Source: Candidatus Cybelea septentrionalis
Lineage (GTDB): Bacteria; Vulcanimicrobiota; Vulcanimicrobiia; Vulcanimicrobiales; Vulcanimicrobiaceae
Assembly (NCBI GenBank): GCA_003158175.1
Contig: PMHJ01000023.1
Location: 104,904 to 142,565, forward strand
Direction of reading: 5' to 3'
Length of the DNA: 37,662 nucleotides
Shown here: positions 16,684-23,724 of the stretch, piece after piece
Numbering within the stretch: position 1 is the first letter of the stretch
Layout of the letters: each line of letters starts with the position of its first letter
The notes under the pieces: model-generated
What the model saw: only the letters and a program-made list of their open reading frames with translations
Database searches by the model: none
What the model was told of the DNA's origin: nothing
Position numbers and translations under genes: made by a program

Positions 16684-16747
16684 AGCGCTTTGAAGTCTCC
16701 TTCTGAGCCGTCTGCTCCGGGGCGGCTTACGGTCGCGGAATGCGCTG

Positions 16748-16756
16748 AGTATACCA
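16748..16756 (-). promoter_or_regulatory. Extended -10 promoter candidate for yqzL-like/pheST
   Basis: On the minus strand the sequence reads TGG-TATACT, an extended -10 with five of six consensus bases; no good -35 is found 16-18 bases upstream. Transcription would start near 16741, giving a leader of about 255 bases before pheS that contains the YqzL-like ORF and the attenuator-like hairpin. Confidence 0.45.
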
Positions 16757-16823
16757 TGCGAGTTTTGCCCCCGGTAGTCTTGACTTTTGGAGCCCCGAGT
16801 ACTCTCTTGACAAAACTTCCGCT

Positions 16824-17606
16824 TTACCGGCCGGCCCCCCGGCGGGTTGCCTCGTAAAGGGCGATCGAGCCCGCCACGGCGGCGCTGAGGCTCTCCGCCG
16901 CGCCTGCCATTGGGATGCCCAACAGGCTCTCGCAGCAGGCTTCCCAACGCCCCAAACCGTGCCGTTCGTGCCCTACCACCAGTGCAGCGGGGCGATCCCA
17001 TCGCTCCCCGCCCAATGGTTCACCCTTCGCCGTCAGGCCCAGTACCCGTACGCCCGCGCTGGCGGCCGCATTCGCTAAGGCATCGGGGTCGCTAATGGCG
17101 ACCTTCAACCGAAAGACCGCGCCCATCGAGCCACGGACGACCTTGGGATGATACGGGTCCACCCCCAGCGATCCGCAGATCGCTCCCGAGCAGCCAAAGG
17201 CATCCGCCGATCGCAGAAGGGTCCCGGCGTTCGCCGGGTCGCCGACGTCTGCCAGCACAATCGCCGGCTCGCTGTGCCCAAGAATCTCTTCGAGGGTGCT
17301 GAAGCGCGCCGGCGCGACCGCGACGATTCCGGTCGGGGTCGCGAGATCGGAAATCTGCCCCGCGCTGGCCGGTTCGACTACGAAGGTCGGCGTTCCAGTG
17401 CGATCGAGCTCGCGCACCAGCGGCGTCTGGTCGTACGCGGCCTGCGTTACATATAGTTCGTCAATCGGAAACGCGGCGGCATGCGCTTCTTCGAGCAGCG
17501 TTGGGCCCTCGAACGCGAAGCGTTTGGATTCCCGCCGCTCCTTGCGGGATTGCAGAGCCGCAACGCTCTTCAGGCGCTCGGCGTGAACTCCGACTCGCGT
17601 TGCCAC
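16824..17606 (-). CDS. SpoU/TrmH-family RNA 2'-O-ribose methyltransferase
   Basis: A SAM-dependent enzyme of the SPOUT superfamily that methylates ribose 2'-OH in rRNA or tRNA, of the RlmB/TsnR-like type. It has 260 residues. The N-terminal RNA-substrate-binding domain (about 1-95) contains RFAFEGPTLLEEA. The trefoil-knot domain has motif 1 DVGDPANAGTLLRSADAFG (about 120-138), motif 2 VVGHERHGL, and motif 3 IPMAGAAESLSAAVAGSIA. In motif 3 the near-invariant Asn of ESLN is Ser here. It lies upstream of pheST, in the position where many bacteria keep a spoU gene between rplT and pheS. It is coupled to the small membrane-protein gene 3 bp upstream. Confidence 0.92.
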   Translation of the reverse strand: MATRVGVHAERLKSVAALQSRKERRESKRFAFEGPTLLEEAHAAAFPIDELYVTQAAYDQTPLVRELDRTGTPTFVVEPASAGQISDLATPTGIVAVAPARFSTLEEILGHSEPAIVLADVGDPANAGTLLRSADAFGCSGAICGSLGVDPYHPKVVRGSMGAVFRLKVAISDPDALANAAASAGVRVLGLTAKGEPLGGERWDRPAALVVGHERHGLGRWEACCESLLGIPMAGAAESLSAAVAGSIALYEATRRGAGR

Positions 17607-17609
17607 GGT

Positions 17610-17819
17610 TCAGCCGCTACGCGAGCGCGATCCAAACCACGCGCGTACGCCGATCATGATGAGTCCGGCGGCGATCGCAGCGAGCATGATCGCGACTATT
17701 TCGTTGAAATGATGTGGAACGAGCGTCCGCACTAGCAGATAGACCGCGGCGACGAAAATGATGAGGAAAAAGCCGAGCCAGGCGATTTCCGTCGAGACGG
17801 ACGACGGCGGTTGCGGCAT
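17610..17819 (-). CDS. Small two-span membrane protein
   Basis: The product has 69 residues and two predicted membrane helices, about residues 12-32 (IAWLGFFLIIFVAAVYLLV) and 40-60 (EIVAIMLAAIAAGLIMIGV), with a short polar loop and a basic C-terminus (RAWFGSRSRSG). No family is recognised. The reading frame looks genuine because the hydrophobic and charge distribution is ordered and the stop lies 3 bp before the spoU start, implying one transcript. It starts 52 bp from the divergent Nudix gene. No Shine-Dalgarno is obvious, so the transcript may be leaderless or the start may differ. Confidence 0.6.
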   Translation of the reverse strand: MPQPPSSVSTEIAWLGFFLIIFVAAVYLLVRTLVPHHFNEIVAIMLAAIAAGLIMIGVRAWFGSRSRSG

Positions 17820-17871
17820 TGAGGTATCTTAGCTACGAGGCGCGGCCGCGCCGTTCCGCTAAGTCACGCGG

Positions 17872-18426
17872 ATGGATCGACTGCCGGAGATTACCGAATC
17901 GCGCCAGGTTTTCAAAGGCCGCGTGTTCTCGGTTCGCATCGATGAGGTCGAGTACGACGACGGACGTACGCATCGCGTCGACGTCGTCGAACACGGCGCG
18001 TCCGTCGCGATCGTTGCGACTCCGGCAGTTGATGAGTTGATTTTGGTGCGCCAATATCGCCACCCGGCCGGCTCCTCGCTCTGGGAGATTCCGGCGGGCA
18101 CCTGTGAACCCGGCGAGACGTTGCTTGATAGCGCAGCTCGCGAGCTTCGGGAAGAGACGGGCTTTCATGCCGGACGGCTTACGAAGATCGGATCCTTTTG
18201 GACGACTCCCGGATTCTGCTCGGAGGTCATGCATTTTTTCCACGCAGACCTGCTCGTGGCGGGCGTCACCGACTTCGACGAAGACGAGCGAATTGAGGTG
18301 GGTCGATTCACACAGCAGGCGGCATGGCGCCTGGTCGTTAACGGCGCGGCCGACGCGAAAACCGTACTGGCTTTATTTTGGCTGGAGGGCGGCCGAGGTA
18401 AAATTGCAAGTCATGTCGGTCGATAG
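17872..18426 (+). CDS. Nudix hydrolase, ADP-ribose pyrophosphatase type
   Basis: The enzyme hydrolyses a nucleoside diphosphate linked to another moiety, most likely ADP-ribose to AMP and ribose 5-phosphate. It has 184 residues. The Nudix box is complete: Gly76 and Glu82 in GTCEPGE, then RELREETGF (90-98), in the pattern G-x5-E-x7-R-E-U-x-E-E-x-G-U. The preceding LVRQYRHPAGSSLWEIPAG and the SFWTTPGFCSE segment after the box are typical of the NudF/ADPRase branch. It is divergent from the spoU operon and followed by a small unknown gene. With the sirtuin in the same window it would be a sink for ADP-ribose derivatives, but the genes are far apart and no link is claimed. Confidence 0.93.
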   Translation: MDRLPEITESRQVFKGRVFSVRIDEVEYDDGRTHRVDVVEHGASVAIVATPAVDELILVRQYRHPAGSSLWEIPAGTCEPGETLLDSAARELREETGFHAGRLTKIGSFWTTPGFCSEVMHFFHADLLVAGVTDFDEDERIEVGRFTQQAAWRLVVNGAADAKTVLALFWLEGGRGKIASHVGR

Positions 18427-18500
18427 TTGTATGAGGAGACATTCAGTGTCGCCGACCGTTGCTATTCGACACGGTCTCTGATTCGGTTGTGGAGGTTGAT

Positions 18501-18776
18501 GTGGAAATACCCAGCGACATTGATGCCGTGATCAAACGACTATTGGAGCCGCTCAGCGTCGGGCCGGACGAATCGGTGCTGGCCCCCGAAGACGAAGCCT
18601 ATTTGAGCTCGCTCATCGCGTCGGTCCGGCTCGGACGCCGCTCGGTCCTGATCGTCGAGGACGCTGACGAGCGCCTTCGCTTTATGTTTAGCAATGCGAC
18701 GCGCGCCGAAGCGGTAACGATGTTGGGTAAGGTTGTCGAGGCTACCGGCCGCCGTCTCGCCGACGGCGACGACTAA
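18501..18776 (+). CDS. Small acidic protein of unknown function
   Basis: The product has 91 residues from GTG 18501, chosen because GGAGG lies 5 bases upstream; the frame is open further up to TTG 18459. It is acidic (MEIPSDIDAVIKRLLEP, APEDEAYLSSLI, VEDADERL, ending LADGDD) and predicted to be mixed alpha/beta, with no membrane segment or cysteine. I recognise no family. It follows the Nudix gene by 74 bp on the same strand and is convergent with the serine-hydrolase homologue. Its place between rplT and spoU is near where some bacteria carry zapA in the pheST cluster, but the sequence does not look like ZapA. Confidence 0.6.
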   Translation: MEIPSDIDAVIKRLLEPLSVGPDESVLAPEDEAYLSSLIASVRLGRRSVLIVEDADERLRFMFSNATRAEAVTMLGKVVEATGRRLADGDD

Positions 18777-18816
18777 GGATAACTCAGCTATCCTGAGAGC
18801 TGGGTGCCTGACACGC

Positions 18817-20226
18817 TTAGGCGGTCAGTCTGATTCCGTCGACCTTCCCCTCAGCTGTAAGTTTGAAATCGTAGTGATACTGTGCGTTCCGATAGCGCAC
18901 GAGAAACTCGTACGAGGTCTCGCCGTTTGACTCGGCGGTGCTCGAAAGCGGAATGATGGACTGCAACGGTCCTAAAGCGGCGAAGTTCTGGTTTGCGACG
19001 AGGTCATCGGTTAAGTAAGCGCTGAAAGACGGCGTCAACTCGTCGCGGCGCACGCGACCCGAAGCCAACAGGGTCAGCCACTCTTTCGCCCGCTCGACGA
19101 TCGCATTGTCCAGATGCGCCATCGTGGGCGGCACGATCAAATCGAGAATGTGCGCGCCGAGTTCCTCGGGAATCGTCGTCGGCCCGTGGAGCGAGTCGGC
19201 GTTGGAAAAGACGATGACGCCGACGTGCTGCTCGGGTAAGAGTGCGTTCGTCGCTCGGTAGCCGGCGATATCTCCATCGGACCAGACGAAATCCTTGCCA
19301 CCGCGCCGATCGATGACCCAGCCCATGCCGTAGCGCGTCGGCCCACTATCGGCGCCGGGAGCGAACATCGTGCGCACGGCGTCGACGCGCAGCAAAATCG
19401 GCATCGCGATATCCCATTTTGCAAGGTCGTAGATCGTCGTGACCAAGCCCGCATCGCCGCCGAGCCACGAGGGATCCGAAACCGGTGCGCGGTCGAATCC
19501 GTGGGAGCCGCGCGTGTACCCGATCGCGTGCTGTGGAGAGATGCCGCTATCGCCTGCAAGAAACGTATGATCCATGATCAGCGGAATAAAGATGTGCTGC
19601 TCGAGATAATCGGAGAGGGGAACGCCGCTGGCGCGTTCGACGATCGACGCTGCCAATAGATAGTTTATTGGATCGTTTGCGTACACGGTGCCGGGTACGA
19701 CGGCGAGCTTCATTTGATCGAGCGACGCCAGGAGATTGGCAATTTTGATCGGTTGTGTTTGATCGGCGGAAAGGCCAGGAATCTTCGAGGAGGGCGGAAG
19801 CCCGGAGGTTTGCACGAGCAGTTGGGCGATCGTGATCCCGGCGCCGGAACGGAACTCGGGAAGATACTTGGTAATGTGGTCGGTGAGCGCGAGCTTCCCG
19901 TCTTGCGCAAGCAGCAAGATGGCCGCGGCGGTAAACTCCCTGGTGAGGCCGCCGGCGTAGAACTGGGTGTCCGCCGACATGGGTACGTGTTTGCCGAGGT
20001 CGGCGAACCCAAAACCGCGAGCGTAGACGATCCGGCCGTCCTCGACGATTCCGATGGCGAGGCCAGGCGTGCGCCCCGCATGGATCTGCGCCTTCGCCAT
20101 CTGGTCGATGCGGTCGGAAAGCGCTTGCGTTAAGGCGACGCCGGTATCGGCCCGTGCCGGCATCCCGGCTTGCGCCAGAACGCAGAGCGTTATCACCGTC
20201 GCAAAGGCGGAGCTCAAACGTCCCAT
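18817..20226 (-). CDS. Secreted class C beta-lactamase-fold protein lacking the catalytic SxxK residues
   Basis: The protein has 469 residues, with a signal peptide (about 1-26, MGRLSSAFATVITLCVLAQA then AGMPARA). The fold is that of penicillin-binding/serine beta-lactamase proteins (Pfam Beta-lactamase): RTPGLAIGIVEDGRIVYARGFG, then FYAGGLTREFTAAAILLLAQ, then LVQTSGLPP, then the YxN motif Tyr182-Ala-Asn184. In active members the second segment contains Ser-x-x-Lys (for example GSVTKQFTAAA); here it is Gly93-Leu-Thr-Arg96, so the nucleophile Ser and general base Lys are both replaced. The later KTG/HxG-like motif is WSDGDIAGY. The C-terminus (about 360-469) is a lipocalin-like add-on. It is therefore probably a non-hydrolysing pseudoenzyme. 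It lies downstream of rplT on the same strand. Confidence 0.88.
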   Translation of the reverse strand: MGRLSSAFATVITLCVLAQAGMPARADTGVALTQALSDRIDQMAKAQIHAGRTPGLAIGIVEDGRIVYARGFGFADLGKHVPMSADTQFYAGGLTREFTAAAILLLAQDGKLALTDHITKYLPEFRSGAGITIAQLLVQTSGLPPSSKIPGLSADQTQPIKIANLLASLDQMKLAVVPGTVYANDPINYLLAASIVERASGVPLSDYLEQHIFIPLIMDHTFLAGDSGISPQHAIGYTRGSHGFDRAPVSDPSWLGGDAGLVTTIYDLAKWDIAMPILLRVDAVRTMFAPGADSGPTRYGMGWVIDRRGGKDFVWSDGDIAGYRATNALLPEQHVGVIVFSNADSLHGPTTIPEELGAHILDLIVPPTMAHLDNAIVERAKEWLTLLASGRVRRDELTPSFSAYLTDDLVANQNFAALGPLQSIIPLSSTAESNGETSYEFLVRYRNAQYHYDFKLTAEGKVDGIRLTA

Positions 20227-20271
20227 AAGTCGAGGATTAGGTATCGAGCGTCGCCCGCCTTTTGGGCCTCT

Positions 20272-20631
20272 TCATTTTTGCGCCGCCTGCCGGGCGAGAT
20301 TCAGTAGAGCGCCAAATGCCCTTTGATCCGAAATGGCGAGTTCGGCCAGCGCCTTGCGGTTCAGCGTCACGCCGGACTTCTTGAGGCCGTGCATGAAAAC
20401 CGAGTAGGAGAGGCCTTCGCGGCGGACGGCCGCATTGATCCGGCTGATCCAAAGGGAGCGGAAATCCCGCTTTCTGACGCGGCGGTCGCGAAACGCATAG
20501 GCCAGCGACTTGAGCAGCGCTTCGTTTGCAACGCGATAGTTGCGGCGGCGAGCGGCGCGGAAGCCCTTGACCAACTTCATCACCTTGCGGCGATGTTTGA
20601 GACCTCCAACCGCGCGTTTAACACGTGCCAT
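20272..20631 (-). CDS. rplT: 50S ribosomal protein L20
   Basis: A primary 23S rRNA-binding protein essential for early large-subunit assembly. It has 119 residues, normal length, with the typical start MARVKRAVGGLKHRRKVMKL, the basic extension through RDRRVRKRDFRSLWI, and the globular end GLKKSGVTLNRKALAELA. GAGGAG lies 8 bases before the ATG, 17 bp after rpmI. In other bacteria L20 represses this operon by binding mRNA; no L20 leader fold was confirmed here. A secreted serine-hydrolase homologue starts 45 bp downstream. Confidence 0.99.
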   Translation of the reverse strand: MARVKRAVGGLKHRRKVMKLVKGFRAARRRNYRVANEALLKSLAYAFRDRRVRKRDFRSLWISRINAAVRREGLSYSVFMHGLKKSGVTLNRKALAELAISDQRAFGALLNLARQAAQK

Positions 20632-20648
20632 TCTCTACGCTCTCCTCG

Positions 20649-20855
20649 TTAGAACAGATAGGGAATCGTGGGCGCCAAACGCTTCAGATCGCCCTTGAAA
20701 GTCGGCTGATCCTTGCGGAACTTGCGCTTACGCTTGCGGCTTTTCTTGCTCAGAATATGACCGCAGCCGTCGAATTGATGACGGTGAAGCAGTTTACCGG
20801 TCCCGGTGACCTTCACGCGCTTAGCGGTTCCTCGATGGGTTCGAATTTTAGGCAC
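20649..20855 (-). CDS. rpmI: 50S ribosomal protein L35
   Basis: A small basic ribosomal protein of 68 residues beginning PKIRTHRGTAKRVKVTGTGK and containing the family stretch KSRKRKRKFRKD. It starts with GTG and overlaps the end of infC by 8 bases (GTGCCTAA contains the infC stop). GAGGAG sits 7 bases upstream inside infC, so translation is coupled. The order infC-rpmI-rplT is the standard one. Confidence 0.98.
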   Translation of the reverse strand: MPKIRTHRGTAKRVKVTGTGKLLHRHQFDGCGHILSKKSRKRKRKFRKDQPTFKGDLKRLAPTIPYLF

Positions 20856-21450
20856 TGGCTTGCTCCTCGGCGACGGTCTCGGTGGCGGTTGGCTTTTGCT
20901 CTTTTTCGCGAGTGACTGAAAACTTTGGTGGACCGGTCGGTGTAACCCGTGGCGCGAGAATCATGAACATGTTCTTGCCCTCGAGCCGCGCCTCTCGCTC
21001 AACCGTTGCCAGAGGTGCCATGTCTTCCGCCATCCGATCGAGCAGGCGGCGTCCGAACGACGTGTACGTGATCTCTCGACCGCGAAACATGATCGTCACT
21101 TTGATCTTGCTCCCGTCGAGCAGCAGCCGCTCGGCCATTCTTGCTTTCGTTTCATAATCATGCGTCTCGATCTTTGGCCGCAGCTTCACTTCCTTGAGCT
21201 CGAAGTGGCGCTGCTTCTTGCGTGCGTCCTTGTCTTTTTTAGACTGTTCGTATTTCAAACGTCCGAAATCGGCGATCTTGCAGACCGGCGGTTGAGCCGT
21301 CGGCGAAACTTCGATCAAATCGAGTCCGGCGAGTCTTGCCCGCGCTAACGCTTCTTCGGTTGGCAGAATTCCGAGTTGCTCGCCGTTTTCGTCGATCACC
21401 CGAACCGAACGAATACGAATCTGATCGTTAACTCGCAGGGGTCTTGCTAT
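20848..21450 (-). CDS. infC: Translation initiation factor IF-3 (likely ATA start)
   Basis: IF-3 binds the 30S subunit and checks start-codon and initiator-tRNA pairing. The 200-residue product has the N-domain RPLRVNDQIRIRSVRVID, the linker KDKDARKKQRHFELKEVKL and the C-domain up to NMFMILAPR, followed by an acidic/Ala-rich tail. The open frame continues to an ATG at 21546, but that stretch crosses a terminator-like hairpin and has no IF-3 similarity. The conserved domain starts at ATA 21448-21450, with GGAG 8 bases upstream. IF-3 genes classically use AUU, AUC or AUA starts, which IF-3 itself rejects, giving autoregulation. A consensus-like promoter lies 140 bases upstream. Confidence 0.95.
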   Translation of the reverse strand: MARPLRVNDQIRIRSVRVIDENGEQLGILPTEEALARARLAGLDLIEVSPTAQPPVCKIADFGRLKYEQSKKDKDARKKQRHFELKEVKLRPKIETHDYETKARMAERLLLDGSKIKVTIMFRGREITYTSFGRRLLDRMAEDMAPLATVEREARLEGKNMFMILAPRVTPTGPPKFSVTREKEQKPTATETVAEEQASA

Positions 21451-21466
21451 GAGCTCATCTCCAAAT

Positions 21467-21492
21467 AAAAAAGGCGCTGCCGGAGCAACCCC
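21467..21492 (-). terminator. Attenuator-like terminator hairpin in the infC leader
   Basis: On the minus strand GGGGTTGC and GCAGCGCC pair over 8 positions (one G-G mismatch, one G-U), loop TCCG, followed by TTTTTTATTT. It ends 4 bases before the GGAG of infC, within the transcript started at 21586-21613. The position indicates leader attenuation of infC-rpmI-rplT. Confidence 0.65.
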
Positions 21493-21585
21493 ACTGCGGA
21501 ACCAGCCGTAAGTTCCTTCGGTGAAGACCGGATCGCCCGTAGGCATCCGGTGAGCGGAGCGACCCGCTGCTTCGGCTCGCCAACC

Positions 21586-21613
21586 ATATCACGCCCGGCC
21601 AGGGGAGTGTCAA
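21586..21613 (-). promoter_or_regulatory. Sigma-70-type promoter of infC-rpmI-rplT
   Basis: On the minus strand TTGACA, 16 bases, then TGATAT. The -35 is a perfect consensus and overlaps the stop codon of the upstream ornithine aminotransferase gene. Transcription would begin near 21579, giving a leader of about 130 bases before the ATA start and containing the attenuator-like hairpin. Confidence 0.7.
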
Positions 21614-22902
21614 GGGCGAGCGTGCAGCGAGCCGATCGCGGCGGCGAAGCCGTCGAGAAGATATGCGATTGCCTCGTCGTCGATGACTAGCGGCGGCGCG
21701 ATTCGCAGGACGTATTCGCGTGTATCCTTGGCCGCGATGCCGCGCTCGAGCAGGGCCTCGGCAAGCCGGCCGGCCGGGACCGTGAGCTGAACGCCCAGCA
21801 GGAGCCCGCGTCCACGAATCTCGGCGATCAGCGGCGATGCAAGCGCACGCAGCCCTTGCATGATGGCGGCGCCCGCGTAGCGCGCCCGGGCCGCGAGATT
21901 TTCGGAGACGATGACGTCGAGCGCGGCGTCGGCGACCGCGCAGGCCAGCGGATTGCCTCCGAAGGTGCTGCCGTGGTCGCCGGGCTGGAAAAGATTCATC
22001 AGTTCGTCGCTTGCCAGCGCCGCGGAGACCGGGTAGAAGCCGCCCCCGAGCGCCTTGCCGACGATCAAGACGTCGGGCTTTACGCCGTCATAATCGCAGG
22101 CGAAAAGGTCGCCCGTCCGCCCAAAGCCGGTCTGTACCTCGTCGGCGAGGAGCAAGATCTCGTGCTCGCGGCAGAGCGCCCAGACGCGCTTGAGATAGCC
22201 GGCCGGGGGTACGATGACCCCGCCTTCACCTTGAATCGGCTCGATGAGAACGGCAGCGGTCTGGGGCGTGAGGGCCCGCTCGAGCGCATCCGCGTCGCCG
22301 AACGGAACCACGACAAAACCCGGCAGAAAAGGCCCGAACCCGGCGCGATATTCCTCCGTCGTGCTCGCGCTGACGGCGGCCATGGTCCGGCCGTGAAAGT
22401 TGTTCGAGAAGACCACGATCGTAGCGTCGTCGGGCGCAATGCCCTTGCGCGCGTACCCCCAGCGCCGCGCGAGTTTAATCGCCGTTTCGACAGCCTCGAC
22501 GCCGGTGTTCATCAGCAGCGCCTTTTCGTAACCGCAGAGGCGCGTGAGTTTTTCTAAAAATCCCGGCATCCGATCGTTGCGCATCGCGCGCGACGTCAGC
22601 GTGAGCCGGCGAGCTTGGTCGACGAGCGCCGCGTGGATGCGTGGGTGACAGTGCCCTTGGTTGAGTGCGGAATATGCGCTAACGCAGTCGAGATAACGCT
22701 TGCCGGTAACGTCCCAGAGCCAAACGCCTTCGGCCCGCTCGACCACGAGGTCCAGCGGGGCGTAGTTATGCGCGCCGTAGCGCTCTTCGAGTGCGATCAG
22801 TTCTCGCGCTTGCTCCGAGAGGATATGCACCTCTTCCGTCTTAAGGACACGCCCTTGGCTACCTGCTTCGACCGGCTCGAACGACTCGTCGCTCGCGATC
22901 AT
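21610..22902 (-). CDS. rocD: Ornithine aminotransferase (class III PLP aminotransferase)
   Basis: The enzyme interconverts ornithine plus 2-oxoglutarate and glutamate semialdehyde plus glutamate. It has 430 residues. The diagnostic N-terminal stretch RYGAHNYAPLDLVVERAEGV, followed by YLDCVSAYSALNQGHCHPRI, is that of ornithine aminotransferase. Asp254 (LLADEVQTGFGRTG) holds the PLP ring nitrogen and Lys283 (IVGKALGGGFYPVSA) is the Schiff-base lysine. The first 30 or so residues are not conserved; an in-frame GTG at 22830 would remove the overlap with the divergent hydrolase gene and may be the true start. Its stop overlaps the infC promoter. Confidence 0.93.
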   Translation of the reverse strand: MIASDESFEPVEAGSQGRVLKTEEVHILSEQARELIALEERYGAHNYAPLDLVVERAEGVWLWDVTGKRYLDCVSAYSALNQGHCHPRIHAALVDQARRLTLTSRAMRNDRMPGFLEKLTRLCGYEKALLMNTGVEAVETAIKLARRWGYARKGIAPDDATIVVFSNNFHGRTMAAVSASTTEEYRAGFGPFLPGFVVVPFGDADALERALTPQTAAVLIEPIQGEGGVIVPPAGYLKRVWALCREHEILLLADEVQTGFGRTGDLFACDYDGVKPDVLIVGKALGGGFYPVSAALASDELMNLFQPGDHGSTFGGNPLACAVADAALDVIVSENLAARARYAGAAIMQGLRALASPLIAEIRGRGLLLGVQLTVPAGRLAEALLERGIAAKDTREYVLRIAPPLVIDDEAIAYLLDGFAAAIGSLHARP

Positions 22903-23724
22903 CCGGGCGTTTCCTTAAGCGGCCGTACCCGTGCGTACGTGCACGGCGAACGGCGTCCGCGAGCGGTCGTCTTGCTCCACGGAATGAGCGCTAGTCCCGC
23001 GCAGTTCGAGCGGGTCGCGGCCGATCTTTTCGAGCGCGGGCATAACGTCGTGGTGCCGCGCTTGCCGCGACACGGACACGCGGATCGGCTCTCGACGGCG
23101 CTCGAGCGGTTACGCCCCGAAGATCTTTACCGAGCGGTCGACGAGTACGTCACGGTTGCGCGCGAGCTGGGTGAGCGTGTAACCGTCGCGGGTTTTTCAT
23201 TGGGCGGGCTGCTTGCCGCGTGGATTGGTCAGCATTTCGAAGTGGATCGCTGCGTGCCCATCGCTCCGTTCTTTGGGATCGCGCTGATACCGAATCGTTT
23301 GATGAACACCGTCGCCGAACGCTTGCTGCGCGTACCGAATCGATTTCTTTGGTGGAACCCAATCTTGCGCGATCGTCATATCGCGGCGTGCGGTTATCCG
23401 CGCTACACGACTCATGCAATCGCACACTCCTATCGGATCGCACGTTCGCTTCTCGACGAAGCGCTGACGACTTCTCCGGGCGCACAGCACGTGACGATCG
23501 TGACGAACGCCGCGGAGGTCGCCGTGAACAACCACGCGGTTCGCCGCCTGTACCGGCGGTGGCGGCGGCATCGCCCCGACAGCGTCGAGCTCGCCGTTCT
23601 GACCGGCCTGCCCCTATCGCACGACATCGTCTCGCCGCTGCGAGCGTGGCGGCTCGCGGATCGCGTTCATCCGACTCTCGTGAACGCAATCGATCCCCTA
23701 GACGATCTGTCGGCGCTTTACTAA
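22855..23724 (+). CDS. Alpha/beta hydrolase
   Basis: A serine hydrolase of the alpha/beta fold, similar in layout to carboxylesterases and monoacylglycerol lipases; substrate unknown. From TTG 22855 it has 289 residues: the oxyanion strand RAVVLLHGMSASPAQF (36-51), nucleophile elbow GFSLGG (Ser115), and His in LPLSHDIVSP near the C-terminus. The acid site that is commonly Asp in the family (xxDxAVNN) reads AAEVAVNN, so Glu may serve. Start choice: TTG 22855 has AAGGA 7 bases upstream; ATG 22825 and GTG 22939 are alternatives. The chosen start overlaps the annotated rocD start head to head. The 3' end overlaps the convergent glycosyltransferase gene by 4 bases. Confidence 0.8.
   Translation: MATCFDRLERLVARDHPGVSLSGRTRAYVHGERRPRAVVLLHGMSASPAQFERVAADLFERGHNVVVPRLPRHGHADRLSTALERLRPEDLYRAVDEYVTVARELGERVTVAGFSLGGLLAAWIGQHFEVDRCVPIAPFFGIALIPNRLMNTVAERLLRVPNRFLWWNPILRDRHIAACGYPRYTTHAIAHSYRIARSLLDEALTTSPGAQHVTIVTNAAEVAVNNHAVRRLYRRWRRHRPDSVELAVLTGLPLSHDIVSPLRAWRLADRVHPTLVNAIDPLDDLSALY

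Noticed and set aside
16485-16741. T-box riboswitch upstream of pheS
   Set aside because: There is no T-box sequence (AGGGTGG followed by ACCGCG) and no recognisable specifier loop. Only a terminator-like hairpin is supported.
17839-17852. Palindrome GGCGCGGCCGCGCC between divergent genes (a similar one at 30717-30728)
   Set aside because: It is expected by chance in GC-rich intergenic DNA, with no T-run and no further similarity between the two sites.
18459-18776. ZapA, expected near pheST
   Set aside because: The position is suggestive, but the sequence lacks the ZapA N-terminal strand pattern and the long C-terminal coiled coil.
20232-20278. Terminator after rplT
   Set aside because: Only a weak GCCC/GGGC stem is seen, with T-richness on the plus strand rather than the rplT strand, so it cannot serve rplT convincingly.
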